A stretch of DNA of 58,521 bases from Streptococcus saliviloxodontae (GCF_016908655.1 NZ_JAFBEI010000007.1:1-58521), one strand, 5' to 3'. Positions 33,722 to 43,009 are shown, numbered from the stretch's first letter. Numbers and translations are program-made. Notes: generated from the letters alone by a model not told the origin.

Positions 33722-34190
33722 TTTGTATCATGTTTATTTGGACACGGGACTAATTTTCTAGAAGAAAAGATGACCTTCCTAGTGTCTTTCGACACGGCGT
33801 TAGTTTCCTATTTCTTTACGAAAATTTTCGGAAAACCGAATCGTCTCTTTGTATCATAGGATTTGAACACAGTCTACGAGATTTGCAAAAAAGATAGTTT
33901 TCATTGGAGTCTTGTGATTCTACATTCAAACTCCTATTTTTGCTTGGCTCGTTTAACGGCTTTGTATTATGTTTATTTGAACACGCCCTAAAAACTTGGA
34001 ATTTAGATAAATCGCCTTGTGCGCAAGCACCCTGCGTTGATTTCCTAAAATTCAATCGTTTTTGACGGGCTTTGTATCATGGTTATTTGAACACGCCCTA
34101 AAAACTTGGAATTTAGATAAATCGCCTTGTGTGCAAGCACCCTGCGTTGATTTCCTAAAATTCAATCGTTTTTGACGGGCTTTGTATCAT
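33722..34190. repeat. Imperfect tandem repeats with a 110-bp unit
   Basis: Two nearly identical 110-bp units occupy 33961-34070 and 34071-34180. A further TTTGTATCAT start lies at 34181, and more diverged starts at 33722 and 33848 (spacing 126, 113, 110, 110). Each unit begins TTTGTATCAT..TTATTTGAACACG and contains an internal imperfect stem, GAATTTAGATAAATC with GATTTCCTAAAATTC. No spacers or ORF are present, so it is not a CRISPR. This fills most of the 547-bp gap at 33669-34215; the remainder shows nothing further. Confidence 0.85.
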
Positions 34191-34215
34191 TTAGGAAGGA
34201 TTATCGATTTAGAAG

Positions 34216-35775
34216 ATGCTTTTAAAAGAAAGACTAGAGGGAGTCTGGTCTAAGTGTTATGGCAGTTTGACTTGGCTCATCAGATGGGGTGCCTTGCTTC
34301 TGATGGCAGTTTTGTTGTTATCTACCTTAACGGTGCAGACCATTGTTTATATTGATCAGAACGAATGGGCTGAGATTTTACCGATTAAAATCTGGGTATT
34401 TGTGACCCTGATAGCCTTGGCGGGTCTCTTTTACCTTTGCCGTCCTTTCCTCAATAGACTGAGTCCAAAACAAGTCTTTTGTGTAATGACTCTGGCTTAT
34501 ATTATTGTCGGCTTGGCCTTAATCATGATGACAACAGATCGGACGCGAGATGACGCGGCAACAGTTTTTCGGTCTGCTGTTGAGATTAATTCGGGAAATT
34601 TGAAGTCCTTATCGCCTGGTGCTTACCTTTATCGCTACCCACATCAGCTGGGCTTGGTCAGTTTTGAGCGTCTGGTTATGATGGTGATACCTATTCCGAG
34701 CATGGTGGTGTTCTTTTGTTTGAACCTTATTAGCATTATTGGGATTAATTTTTTAACTTGGCGCGTGACAGATCAACTCTTTAAAAAAGAGTCTACGACA
34801 CGTTACACAATTTTGGTTAGCTTCGCCTTTTTACCCCAATTTTTTAATATCCTATTTGTGTATGGTTTGATTTACGGCTTATTTTTTGGACTGTTGGGAG
34901 TTTACTGTCTTTGTCGCTATCGCCAAAAACCAAGTCTTTTACTTGCTATAGCTAGCGTCATTAGTTTGGGAATAGCTTATTGGATTCGAAACAACTATAT
35001 TCTACTAATTTTGAGTTTAGTCTTGATTCTCCTCTTGGACAGCCTCAAACAGAAAAAATTAAGGCCTTTAGCTTTGGGCTTAGTCATTATCGGCTTTGGT
35101 TGGGGAATGAACAAGGCGACGTTGGGATACTATGAGCACCTATCACAGCAAGAGTTAGTTGGGACGCCAAAGGTTACTTGGTTAGCTATGGGCTTGCAAG
35201 ATGATGGCAATGCGAGACGGCAACCCGGTTGGTACAACCATTATGTTCGAAATATCTATTTTGAAAAACACGGCAATTATAAGGCTATTGAAGAGGATGC
35301 CAAGGATAGCCTCTCAGAGAGCTTATCTTACTTCGTCAAGAACCCTGATTACACGTGGCGGTTCTTTAAGGATAAATTTTTATCGACTTGGACGGAAGCG
35401 ACCTTTGAGTCAATCTGGTCTGGACCTAGCCGCTTTTGGAAGCAGCCTCTGGGAAATCATTTTGCGGCCAGTCTCTATCACGGTAGGTGGCTGTATCGTC
35501 TGCTTTACCAGCTGACCCATGCAATCTTGCTCATCATCTATGCAGGAGCCTTCTTCTTTATGATTGGCTATAAAAAAGGTAAGGATACTGCCTTTTACCT
35601 CTATCCTTTTATCTACTTGGCAGCGGGCGTAGTCTTTCATTTGCTGTGGGAAACAAAGAGTCAGTATACTTCACCGTACGTGTACCTTTTGATTCCATTT
35701 AGCGTTGCTGGTCTTGAGTTGGCTTTTGAAAAATGGCAGAGCGTGAGAAAAGGTAAAACTCTATCATTCAAATAA
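34216..35775 (+). CDS. Multi-spanning membrane protein, GT-C glycosyltransferase-like
   Basis: A 519-residue protein with about 11-12 membrane helices. After the first two helices there is an outer loop TTDRTRDDAATVFRSAVEINSGN with an Asp pair, then the loop SPGAYLYRYPHQLGLVSFERL. This layout resembles lipid-sugar-dependent GT-C mannosyl/arabinosyl-type transferases (PMT/GT39-like). A large outer segment (about 310-425) with YNHYVRNIYFEKHGNY follows. The acceptor is unknown; it may modify a cell-wall polymer or glycolipid. The ribosome site is weak (GAAGGA lies about 16 nt upstream). A terminator follows at 35782. Confidence 0.65.
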   Translation: MLLKERLEGVWSKCYGSLTWLIRWGALLLMAVLLLSTLTVQTIVYIDQNEWAEILPIKIWVFVTLIALAGLFYLCRPFLNRLSPKQVFCVMTLAYIIVGLALIMMTTDRTRDDAATVFRSAVEINSGNLKSLSPGAYLYRYPHQLGLVSFERLVMMVIPIPSMVVFFCLNLISIIGINFLTWRVTDQLFKKESTTRYTILVSFAFLPQFFNILFVYGLIYGLFFGLLGVYCLCRYRQKPSLLLAIASVISLGIAYWIRNNYILLILSLVLILLLDSLKQKKLRPLALGLVIIGFGWGMNKATLGYYEHLSQQELVGTPKVTWLAMGLQDDGNARRQPGWYNHYVRNIYFEKHGNYKAIEEDAKDSLSESLSYFVKNPDYTWRFFKDKFLSTWTEATFESIWSGPSRFWKQPLGNHFAASLYHGRWLYRLLYQLTHAILLIIYAGAFFFMIGYKKGKDTAFYLYPFIYLAAGVVFHLLWETKSQYTSPYVYLLIPFSVAGLELAFEKWQSVRKGKTLSFK

Positions 35776-35781
35776 GCAATC

Positions 35782-35819
35782 GTTCTGGTAGTACCTTTTA
35801 GGACTATCAGAACTTTTTT
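35782..35819 (+). terminator. Terminator after the GT-C-like gene
   Basis: GTTCTGGTAGT (35782-35792) pairs with ACTATCAGAAC (35803-35813), followed by T6. Confidence 0.9.
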
Positions 35820-35862
35820 GTAGCTTTTAAAAATCACTCAGAGTATCAGAGAGCGACAATTT

Positions 35863-35939
35863 GCCACAAAGTTTGCCACAGAATTGCCACAGCTTTTCCT
35901 GAGATTGACGGAGTATTAGCTGAGAGAATAGCTTATACT
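35863..35939 (+). promoter_or_regulatory. Promoter with three GCCACA direct repeats
   Basis: GCCACAA (35863), GCCACAG (35875) and GCCACAG (35886) repeat at 12 and 11 bp. The last begins 48 bp before the -10 TATACT (35934-35939). The outer two are 23 bp apart, the same as at 28204/28227. TTTTCCT and TGAC.GA..AT follow at the same offsets as there. The -35 is poor. This is the pattern of an OmpR-type activator binding successive helical turns. Confidence 0.75.
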
Positions 35940-35975
35940 AATACCATCATTAATAAAGAAACAAGAGGAAAATAG

Positions 35976-36779
35976 ATGTCTCAAAAAGAAAATCTAAAAC
36001 GCCGTTTATCACAAGCGACATCAAGCCTAACAAGTAACTGGAAGAAGACCCTTCTCATCGGTGCAGGTGTCTTGCTAGTTGGAGGAGCTGGAGTAGCAGT
36101 TGGTGTCAAATTAGGACATGAAGGAATCGAACAAGCCATAGAGTCACGCTTTGAAGGAGACTTTAGACAAGTAGACGATAAAAAAGAAAAAGATCAAGAT
36201 AATGACTGGTCTGAAGGAGCACAGGCTCTTATGACCTATGACGAGTGGAAGACTGCCATTGATCAATCAGCTCTATCGACTGCAGATAAAAAGACCTTCC
36301 AAGCAGCCTTGGAAAAAGCAAAGGATAAGATTACCGAAGCAGATAAGCTCAAAACCCAACTTGAATCTCTTTATAAGAACTCCTTTGAACAATTGGAATC
36401 TGACTATAGCAAACTCCTAGATAGCCACAGCAGTCTATGGGCAAAACTAGACGAACAACCGAGTCAAAACTTGGAGGATTTAGAGCAGGATGACCTAACT
36501 GATTTGAAACAGGAAATCAGTCAATCCAACCTATCTGATGATGAAAAATCAAGTCTAATCAAGGATATTGATCAAATGAAGTTTCTTAAAGCAAACTACT
36601 CAACAGCCTATGAAAGCTATGTCAGTCAAGCAAGTAAGCTTGAGACAGAGTTGACGACAGCCCAAAATGCTGTTTCAACAACCCTTAAAGATAATAAAGT
36701 GACTGATAGTATGTTAGAAGAGGTATTAGGAGGTCACGGGTCTTGGAAGGATTCAGAAGATGACAATCAGTGGGGCTAA
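35976..36779 (+). CDS. Membrane-anchored helical protein with repeated modules
   Basis: A 267-residue protein with a cytoplasmic basic N-terminus, one membrane segment (about 25-46, LLIGAGVLLVGGAGVAVGV) and an outer helical domain. Two modules begin WKTAIDQSALSTADKKTFQAAL and LKQEISQSNLSDDEKSSLIKDI, and both continue as long charged helices, like those of the protein at 28332-29054. It ends in an acidic tail. AGAGGA precedes the ATG. The promoter carries the same GCCACA repeats as the 28332 gene, so the two are probably co-regulated. The function is unknown; a surface sensor or binding partner is possible. Confidence 0.65.
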   Translation: MSQKENLKRRLSQATSSLTSNWKKTLLIGAGVLLVGGAGVAVGVKLGHEGIEQAIESRFEGDFRQVDDKKEKDQDNDWSEGAQALMTYDEWKTAIDQSALSTADKKTFQAALEKAKDKITEADKLKTQLESLYKNSFEQLESDYSKLLDSHSSLWAKLDEQPSQNLEDLEQDDLTDLKQEISQSNLSDDEKSSLIKDIDQMKFLKANYSTAYESYVSQASKLETELTTAQNAVSTTLKDNKVTDSMLEEVLGGHGSWKDSEDDNQWG

Positions 36780-36802
36780 GAGCAAAAAATAGGGAGGACA
36801 GG

Positions 36803-37417
36803 ATGATGACTAGACAAGTAACGGACCAAAAACATGTGATTAGAAGTTTGACTTTCCTAGGTTTGCTTCTATCTCTCTTTGCCTTCTTTTATTTGAGAGC
36901 TCACCCGCAAATTTTAGCCGTTGGTGGTCAGATGCAAGGTTTGATACAAGGACTCGGTGTACTAGGTCCCTTGCTATTTATCGCCTTACAGGTGGTACAA
37001 GTTATCTATCCTATTATTCCAGGAGGCATGACTTCAGTCATTGGGCATATTATCTTTGGTCCTCTACTTGGCTTTAGTTATAATGTCATTGGTATCTTTA
37101 TTGGCTCCCTCTTAGCCTTTGGACTTGCTAGGCGATATGGTAGTTCCTTTGCCAAAGCCTTTGTGTCAGATGCGACTTATGATAAGTATATAGCTTATCT
37201 GGATCGTAAAGATGGACGCTTCTTCGCCTGGTTTTTAGCAGCTGCTTTTGCCCTTCCAGGTTTTCCAGATGATTTCCTTTGCATGGTAGCAGGACTCTCT
37301 AAAATGTCTTTGAAACGCTTTGTTTGGATCTTTATCCTTACAAAACCAGCAACCCTCTACCTCTATACCCTACTGAGCTGTCAGGGATTAACCTATCTTC
37401 TCAGACTGTTTTCATAA
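36803..37417 (+). CDS. TVP38/TMEM64 (VTT/DedA-like) family membrane protein
   Basis: A 204-residue protein with about five hydrophobic segments and the VTT-domain core QVIYPIIPGGMTSVIGHIIFGPLLGFSYNVIGIFIGSLLAFGLARRYG. It also has the later motif PGFPDDFLCMVAGLSKM. Family members are lipid-handling membrane proteins, and bacterial DedA relatives affect envelope integrity and antimicrobial-peptide resistance. GGGAGGA precedes ATG 36803. It starts 23 bp after the helical protein gene and probably shares its promoter, placing it in the presumed envelope-stress regulon. Confidence 0.82.
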   Translation: MMTRQVTDQKHVIRSLTFLGLLLSLFAFFYLRAHPQILAVGGQMQGLIQGLGVLGPLLFIALQVVQVIYPIIPGGMTSVIGHIIFGPLLGFSYNVIGIFIGSLLAFGLARRYGSSFAKAFVSDATYDKYIAYLDRKDGRFFAWFLAAAFALPGFPDDFLCMVAGLSKMSLKRFVWIFILTKPATLYLYTLLSCQGLTYLLRLFS

Positions 37418-37459
37418 GAACTCAAAAAGAACAGCTAAGTATGAAGACTCAAAACTAAT

Positions 37460-37541
37460 AAACACCTATTAACTAACCTGTACGAAAAGTTAGACAAGCT
37501 GATCTAGCCTTTGGTATAGGAATAGTTAATAGGTGTTTTTT
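37460..37541. terminator. Long-loop bidirectional terminator between VTT gene and mleR
   Basis: AAACACCTATTAACTA (37460-37475) pairs perfectly with TAGTTAATAGGTGTTT (37523-37538) across a 47-nt insert that can fold further; A- and T-runs lie outside. It separates two convergent genes. Confidence 0.75.
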
Positions 37542-37547
37542 ATGATG

Positions 37548-38468
37548 TTAAAACTCAGTGGTGGATTGTGTTTCACTTATTGTCTCGTCTTTGATATCTG
37601 TCAGCAGCGAGATGAGCTGTTGGATATCTTGATTGAGTATCGCATGAGTGGGATAGGCGTAGCTAACATGAAAGTATTGCTTTTCTTGCTCAATAAATGG
37701 AATTTTGACAAGTCCATCAGTATCTGTAAAGAGGACAAAATCCGTCAGAAGAGTAATGCCGATATTCTCCTTAACTAGCTGTCCTACTAGAGAGACTTCG
37801 TTTAATTCAAAAATGACACGAGCTTGATTGTGATAACGTGCATTGAGATGGTTGAAAACGTCTGAATGTGTGTGACCTGAATTGAGCATAATAAAATCTT
37901 CGTTCAAAATATCCTTGAAAGAAATTTCCTTACGTTTGGCTAACGGGTGTTTTTCAGAGACAATAATATAAAATTCACGTTTATAAAGCGGTACTATGGT
38001 CAAATCAGGATGAGACAGCGCCGTTCGGCTACCGATAAAGCTAAAATCAATTTCGCCTTGAATAAGTTCTTGCAGAAGCGACTTCGATCCTTCAGTATGA
38101 AGATTGAACTGTCTTAGAAAGGAGATGTCTTTATGTTTAGTGAGGAGTTTTGAGATAATCCGAGCACGGATAATAGGTGGAAAACCGATAGTCGTTATTT
38201 TTTGGGACGCACGTTGAATTTCTTTTCTGGTAACGGATAGCTCCATCAAGATATGTTCAATATGAGTTGCTAAAATAAGCCCTTCGTGTGTTAAGACGAC
38301 CGTTCGATGAGAAGGGTCTTTAATGATTAAAGACGTATTAAACTGCTCTTCTAGTCGTTTGATGGCATAGGTTATAGTGGGTTGACTCACACCAAAATGC
38401 TGAGCTACAGCAGTATAAGAGTTTAGTTGGGAGAGTTGGAAAAAGTATTCAAAGTCTTTAAGGTTCAT
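37548..38468 (-). CDS. mleR: LysR family regulator of malolactic genes
   Basis: A 306-residue LysR-type protein with N-terminal winged helix-turn-helix (FEYFFQLSQLNSYTAVAQHFGVSQPTITYAIKRLEEQF) and a two-lobed effector domain. It is divergent from mleS-mleP, the arrangement of MleR, the L-malate-responsive activator of malolactic fermentation in lactic acid bacteria. GGAGACATT precedes the start codon. The shared 140-bp intergenic region has a 7-bp inverted repeat suited to LysR binding. Confidence 0.85.
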   Translation of the reverse strand: MNLKDFEYFFQLSQLNSYTAVAQHFGVSQPTITYAIKRLEEQFNTSLIIKDPSHRTVVLTHEGLILATHIEHILMELSVTRKEIQRASQKITTIGFPPIIRARIISKLLTKHKDISFLRQFNLHTEGSKSLLQELIQGEIDFSFIGSRTALSHPDLTIVPLYKREFYIIVSEKHPLAKRKEISFKDILNEDFIMLNSGHTHSDVFNHLNARYHNQARVIFELNEVSLVGQLVKENIGITLLTDFVLFTDTDGLVKIPFIEQEKQYFHVSYAYPTHAILNQDIQQLISLLTDIKDETISETQSTTEF

Positions 38469-38506
38469 AATGTCTCCTTTTTTAGTATTCTAACATAATT
38501 TGAATA

Positions 38507-38570
38507 CCCTTATAAGTTTTTTTTATGATAATAAGGGAAGTTGACTATAAGAATTTATAAGGACTATAAT
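38507..38570 (+). promoter_or_regulatory. mleS promoter and candidate MleR site
   Basis: TTGACT (38541-38546), 18 bp, TATAAT (38565-38570). CCCTTAT (38507-38513) and ATAAGGG (38531-38537) are inverted repeats just upstream of the -35, fitting an activator of LysR type. Confidence 0.65.
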
Positions 38571-38608
38571 GCCTACTGTAATAAAAAATTTATTTGGAGG
38601 TCACGATA

Positions 38609-40231
38609 ATGCGTGCACATGAAGTTTTAAATAACCCTTTTCTAAATAAAGGAACAGCCTTTACAATGGAAGAACGTAAAGAACTTGGTTTGGTTGGTAT
38701 TTTGCCACCTTACGTTCAAACAATTGAAGAACAAGCTGAACAAGCTTACCAACATTTCTTGCGTAAACCATCTAATCTTGAAAAACGTCATTTCTTGATG
38801 GAAATTTTCAATACAAACCGTACGCTTTTCTACTACCTCTTTAACCAACATATTGTGGAATTCAATCCAATCGTTTATGATCCAGTTATCGCTGAAACTA
38901 TCGAAGAATATTCAGAATTATACGTTGACCCACAGTACGCTGCTTACCTAGACATCAACCACCCAGAAAATATCGAAGAAACCTTGAAAAACGCAGCTGG
39001 CGATCGTGATATCCGTTTGATTGTTGCTACTGATGCTGAAGGTATTCTTGGTATCGGTGACTGGGGTGTGCAAGGGGTTGACATCTCAGTTGGTAAATTG
39101 ATGGTCTATACAGCTGCTGCAGGTATTGATCCATCATGTGTTATGCCACTTGTTATCGACGCTGGTACAAACCGTGAAGAACTTCTCAACAACCCAATGT
39201 ATTTAGGTAACCGTCACGAGCGTGTTCGCGGTGAAAAATACGATGCCTTCATCGATCAATTCGTTCAAACTGCTGAAAACTTATTCCCTAAATTGTACCT
39301 TCACTGGGAAGACTTCGGTCGTTCAACAGCTGCTGATATCTTGAACCGTTACAAAAAAGAAATCCCAACTTTCAATGATGATATCCAAGGTACTGGTATC
39401 GTTGTTCTTGGTGGTATCTTTGGTGCTATGGATATCACTGGTGAAAAATTGACTGACCAAGTTTACCTTTGCTATGGTGGTGGTTCTGCTGGTGCAGGAA
39501 TCGCTGACCGTGTTCATGCTGAAATGGTTTCAGAAGGTCTTTCTTCAGAAGAAGCTTACAAGCACTTCTTTATGATCGACAAACAAGGTCTTTTGTTTGA
39601 TGATATGGAAGACCTTACTCCAGCTCAAAAACCATTTGCTAAAAAACGTGCAGATTTCGAAAATGCTGGTGATATGACCAGCCTTCTTGAAGTTATCAAA
39701 GCAGTTAAACCAACTATTCTTGTAGGTACTTCTACAAATGCAGGTGCCTTCACTAAAGAAGTTGTTGAAGCAATGTGTGCAAATACTGAACGTCCAGTTA
39801 TCTTCCCAATCTCTAACCCAACTAAGAAATTGGAAGCAACTGCTCAACAAGTTATCGAATGGTCAGATGGTAAAGCCTTTGTTGCTACTGGTGTTCCTTC
39901 AGGAACTATTTCATACAAGGGTGTTGACTATGAAATCGGTCAAGCTAACAATGCCCTTATCTACCCAGGTCTTGGTTTAGGTATGTTGGCGTCAGAAGCA
40001 TCACTTTTGACAGATGAAATGATTGGTGCAGCTGCTCACTCATTGTCAGGTATCGTTAATCCAGGACAACCAGGTGCGCCTGTCCTTCCACCGTTCAAAT
40101 ACGTTGCTGATGTTTCTATCAAAGTGGCAGAAGCAGTTGCTAAGAAAGCACAAGAACAAGGTTTAGCCCAAGCTGAAGAAAAAGATATGGCTAAAGCTGT
40201 TCGTGATCTTAAATGGTATCCAGAGTACTAA
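38609..40231 (+). CDS. mleS: Malolactic enzyme
   Basis: A 540-residue NAD+/Mn2+-dependent enzyme that decarboxylates L-malate to L-lactate and CO2 without releasing pyruvate, consuming a proton. It is of the malic enzyme fold, with the tyrosine region [14 protein letters not shown], the metal site FEDFG-like [11 protein letters not shown] and FNDDIQGTG, and the NAD loop [15 protein letters not shown] 38609 (GGAGG at good spacing) gives the normal length; a longer in-frame start is unlikely. With mleP it gives acid tolerance and indirect proton-motive force. Codon use is that of a highly expressed gene. Confidence 0.95.
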   Translation: MRAHEVLNNPFLNKGTAFTMEERKELGLVGILPPYVQTIEEQAEQAYQHFLRKPSNLEKRHFLMEIFNTNRTLFYYLFNQHIVEFNPIVYDPVIAETIEEYSELYVDPQYAAYLDINHPENIEETLKNAAGDRDIRLIVATDAEGILGIGDWGVQGVDISVGKLMVYTAAAGIDPSCVMPLVIDAGTNREELLNNPMYLGNRHERVRGEKYDAFIDQFVQTAENLFPKLYLHWEDFGRSTAADILNRYKKEIPTFNDDIQGTGIVVLGGIFGAMDITGEKLTDQVYLCYGGGSAGAGIADRVHAEMVSEGLSSEEAYKHFFMIDKQGLLFDDMEDLTPAQKPFAKKRADFENAGDMTSLLEVIKAVKPTILVGTSTNAGAFTKEVVEAMCANTERPVIFPISNPTKKLEATAQQVIEWSDGKAFVATGVPSGTISYKGVDYEIGQANNALIYPGLGLGMLASEASLLTDEMIGAAAHSLSGIVNPGQPGAPVLPPFKYVADVSIKVAEAVAKKAQEQGLAQAEEKDMAKAVRDLKWYPEY

Positions 40232-40250
40232 GAAGAGGACGGCTTTCTAA

Positions 40251-41522
40251 ATGAAAAAATTAACTGACATCAAAATTTCAGGTGTTTCTCTTCCGCTTTA
40301 TCTAGCCTTTGTGGTGGTTCTTTGTCTTACCATTGCGATGGGGAAATTACCGCTCAACATGTTAGGGATTACTTTCATGTTGGTTGTTTTGGGGCATCTC
40401 TTCTATTTTATCGGTGAAAAGCTACCTTTTTGGAATACTTACCTTGGTGGTGGCTCAGTTTTCACTTTGCTAGCAGCAGCTATTTTAGCGGCAACAGGAC
40501 TGGTTCCAAAAGATATTGTTTCAGCTACGTCTGATTTCATGAGTGATTGGGGCTTTCTAGACTTTTACATTGCTGCTTTGATTTGTGGTTCGATTCTTGG
40601 TATGAACCGTAATCTCTTGGTTAAGGCATCGGCTAAATTTATCCCAGTGTCTCTTGTGACAATGGTAATTGGTTTCTTTGTAACTGGAGCTGTTGGTGCT
40701 CTTCTAGGTCAAGGATTTGGACATTCTGTTATGTACATTTCCTTTGCTCAGATGGCTGGTGGTATGGGAGCAGGTATTGTTCCACTTTCTAAAATCTATG
40801 CTGCGGGCCTTCACACGGATGCAGGTAGTATCTTGTCACAGTTAGCACCTGCGACAACGCTAGGAAACATCTTTGCCATTATTGGTGGTATCATCTTGGC
40901 GCGTGGTTTTGCTAAGACCAAATACAATGGTAATGGTGTCTTGATTCCTGTCAATAAAGAAGATTTGGAAAAAGCTAAAGTAAACCTTGATGCTACCAAG
41001 ATTGGTGTTGGTCTTATGTTTGCTTTCATGCTCTTTCTTGTTGGGGTTATCCTCAATGCCTTCATTCCAAAGGTACACAGCTATGCCTTTATGATTATCC
41101 TTGTCTTTATTCTTAAGGCAACAAATACTGTTCCAAAAGCTTTGGAAGAAACAGTTGTTATGTTTAACCAAGTGGTTATGACAAACCTAACACATGCTGT
41201 TTTGGCAGGTATCGGACTTGCTATGATTGATTTGTCTTCATTAGCGCAAGCGATGACATGGCAATTTGTACTTCTTAGCTTGACTTCTGTTGTTTCAATG
41301 GGGCTTGCTAGCTGGATTCTTGGTCGTGCTCTTGGTATGTACCCAGTCGAAACCGCTATTGGTGCTGGTATGATTAACAACTCAATGGGTGGTACAGGAA
41401 ATATCGCAGTCCTTTCAGCAGCAGACCGTATGGAGATGATTGCCTTTGCTCAAATGGCTAATCGTCTCGGTGGTGCGATCGTGCTGATACTCGGTGGTAT
41501 CCTCATTCAATTCTTTGGCTAA
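40251..41522 (+). CDS. mleP: Malate permease (2-hydroxycarboxylate transporter family)
   Basis: A 423-residue secondary transporter of the 2-HCT family (CitP/MleP) with about 11 membrane segments and the two GGXG re-entrant loop motifs in MAGGMGAGIVPLSKIYA and NNSMGGTGNIAVLSAADRM. It takes up malate in exchange for lactate and feeds the malolactic enzyme. It starts 19 bp after mleS with an AAGAGGA site. A long-stem terminator follows. Confidence 0.92.
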   Translation: MKKLTDIKISGVSLPLYLAFVVVLCLTIAMGKLPLNMLGITFMLVVLGHLFYFIGEKLPFWNTYLGGGSVFTLLAAAILAATGLVPKDIVSATSDFMSDWGFLDFYIAALICGSILGMNRNLLVKASAKFIPVSLVTMVIGFFVTGAVGALLGQGFGHSVMYISFAQMAGGMGAGIVPLSKIYAAGLHTDAGSILSQLAPATTLGNIFAIIGGIILARGFAKTKYNGNGVLIPVNKEDLEKAKVNLDATKIGVGLMFAFMLFLVGVILNAFIPKVHSYAFMIILVFILKATNTVPKALEETVVMFNQVVMTNLTHAVLAGIGLAMIDLSSLAQAMTWQFVLLSLTSVVSMGLASWILGRALGMYPVETAIGAGMINNSMGGTGNIAVLSAADRMEMIAFAQMANRLGGAIVLILGGILIQFFG

Positions 41523-41548
41523 TTCTATTTAGTAGAATTATTATTAAT

Positions 41549-41617
41549 AAAAGCTACTCGTCACTTTTGACAATCTGGATAATACATCCCGATGTTAAGG
41601 CTGGGAGTGGCTTTTTA
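41549..41617 (+). terminator. Long-loop terminator after mleP
   Basis: AAAAGCTACTC (about 41549-41558) pairs with GAGTGGCTTTTT (about 41605-41616) around a folded insert of about 45 nt. A smaller stem TTCTATT/AGTAGAA at 41523-41539 precedes it. Confidence 0.65.
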
Positions 41618-41676
41618 TCTTGACGCTAATCAGGTGTTTGTCTATACTGGATTTAGACTACCTTAAAGGAGATTCT

Positions 41677-42891
41677 ATGTTTTATAAGCAATGCCTTGTT
41701 ATTGTGGCCCTTTTGATTGTAGCTAGCATCACAGGTTTAGCTGGTATAGGTTTTCACTTTCTTTTAGACTATGCGCAGTGGCTTGTCTATCATAGTCATG
41801 ACTTGGTCGGTCTTAGTCAGGTTAGTCAGCCCTACCTATCGCTTAGTTTAATTATAACTGGTTTTGCTATGGCAGTTATCTGGTACCAACTTCAAAAGAA
41901 GGGTGCTCTCATAAGCATCAAAGCACAGCTATTTCCTAAAGAGGAAAAAGAAGCAAGCCCGCCTATACTTAGACATATCTTACATATCTTGACTCAGGTC
42001 GTCAGTGTATCTCTTGGATCTCCTATCGGAAAAGAGGCAGCTCCTAGAGAGCTTGGTGCCTTATCAGCTAGCCATCTGGCTAGTCACTTCAAGCTATCAG
42101 CTGAGGATAGGAGTCTCCTCGTAGCAAGCGGAGCAGCAGCGGGGCTTGCAGCTATCTATCAAGTCCCTCTTGCTAGTACCTTTTTTGCCTTTGAAACTCT
42201 AGGAATAGCTTTAAGGACCAAAAATGTGATTTTTCTACTTCTTAGCACTGGCTTGGCGAGCCAAATCGCTCGACCTGTCATCTCGAATCAAGCTATTTAC
42301 TCACTGCAGACACTATCTACTGATTGGCAAAACCTGCTGTTGGCTGTGCTTTTAGTTATCCTAATAACGCCTATTGCCTATGTTTTCAAAGAGTGGACTA
42401 AGAAGGCTGAGCAAAAGAAGATTAAGACCAAAGGTCTCCTTTTGGGACTCCCATTGACCTTTACCTTACTTGCTTTGGTAGCAAATGCCTTTCCTGAAAT
42501 TTTAGGCAATGGTGAGGCAATGGCGACTCGTATCATTGCTGGTCAGCCCTGGGATAAGGTTTTCTTCCTTACTGTTATCAAGTCGGTTATGGTGGTTTTA
42601 GTTCTGCGTTCAGGCGCCTACGGTGGGACGTTAACTCCTTCTTTTGCTTTGGGGCTTGCCTTAGCCTATCTCTTGATTAGTCCTTTTTTGCCAGCTATGA
42701 CGGAGTCTGCAATGGTTCTGGGTGCCTTGATTTTCCTATCAACAAGCATACAAGCGCCGATCAGTGCCATGTTTTTAGTTATTGGTTTTGCAGGGCAAGG
42801 GCTGAGCGCCTATCCTCTCTTAGGGTTTACAGTTGCTTTGGCAAAATCTTATCACGATTTTTTTATCAAAAGATATCTCTTTAAAGATTGA
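41677..42891 (+). CDS. ClC family chloride channel/antiporter
   Basis: A 404-residue ClC protein with the selectivity-filter motif GSPIGKEAAPRELGA, where the gating glutamate of the usual GxEGP is retained (KEA), and the later motif GAYGGTLTPSFALGLALAYL. Retention of the glutamate favours proton-coupled anion exchange. About ten or more membrane helices are present. ATG 41677 has AAAGGAG upstream; an earlier ORF start at 41620 overlaps the mleP terminator. Next to malolactic genes it could support acid resistance; that link is inference. Confidence 0.87.
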   Translation: MFYKQCLVIVALLIVASITGLAGIGFHFLLDYAQWLVYHSHDLVGLSQVSQPYLSLSLIITGFAMAVIWYQLQKKGALISIKAQLFPKEEKEASPPILRHILHILTQVVSVSLGSPIGKEAAPRELGALSASHLASHFKLSAEDRSLLVASGAAAGLAAIYQVPLASTFFAFETLGIALRTKNVIFLLLSTGLASQIARPVISNQAIYSLQTLSTDWQNLLLAVLLVILITPIAYVFKEWTKKAEQKKIKTKGLLLGLPLTFTLLALVANAFPEILGNGEAMATRIIAGQPWDKVFFLTVIKSVMVVLVLRSGAYGGTLTPSFALGLALAYLLISPFLPAMTESAMVLGALIFLSTSIQAPISAMFLVIGFAGQGLSAYPLLGFTVALAKSYHDFFIKRYLFKD

Positions 42892-43009
42892 TAAATCACA
42901 TTACTATTTTAAAAGCAACTAAGGCACTTTAAAGTGTCTACTTTCAAAAAGTAACTAACAGTGATATGATAACTATTGTAAAAATAAAGGAAACAACGAG
43001 GTAAACAAT

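Noticed and set aside
33823..33837. CodY-like AATTTTCGGAAAACC
   Set aside because: Only about 12 of 15 positions match and it is not placed at a promoter.
33816..34055. Minus-strand ORF of 79 codons across the tandem repeats
   Set aside because: No ribosome site, low-complexity composition from the repeats, and the next repeat unit does not keep the frame as a gene.
33722..34190. Possible CRISPR array
   Set aside because: The units are 110 bp, directly adjacent with no unique spacers, and there are no cas genes nearby.
37533..37778. Plus-strand ORF of 81 codons
   Set aside because: It is antisense to the 3' end of mleR, begins in the terminator and has no ribosome site.
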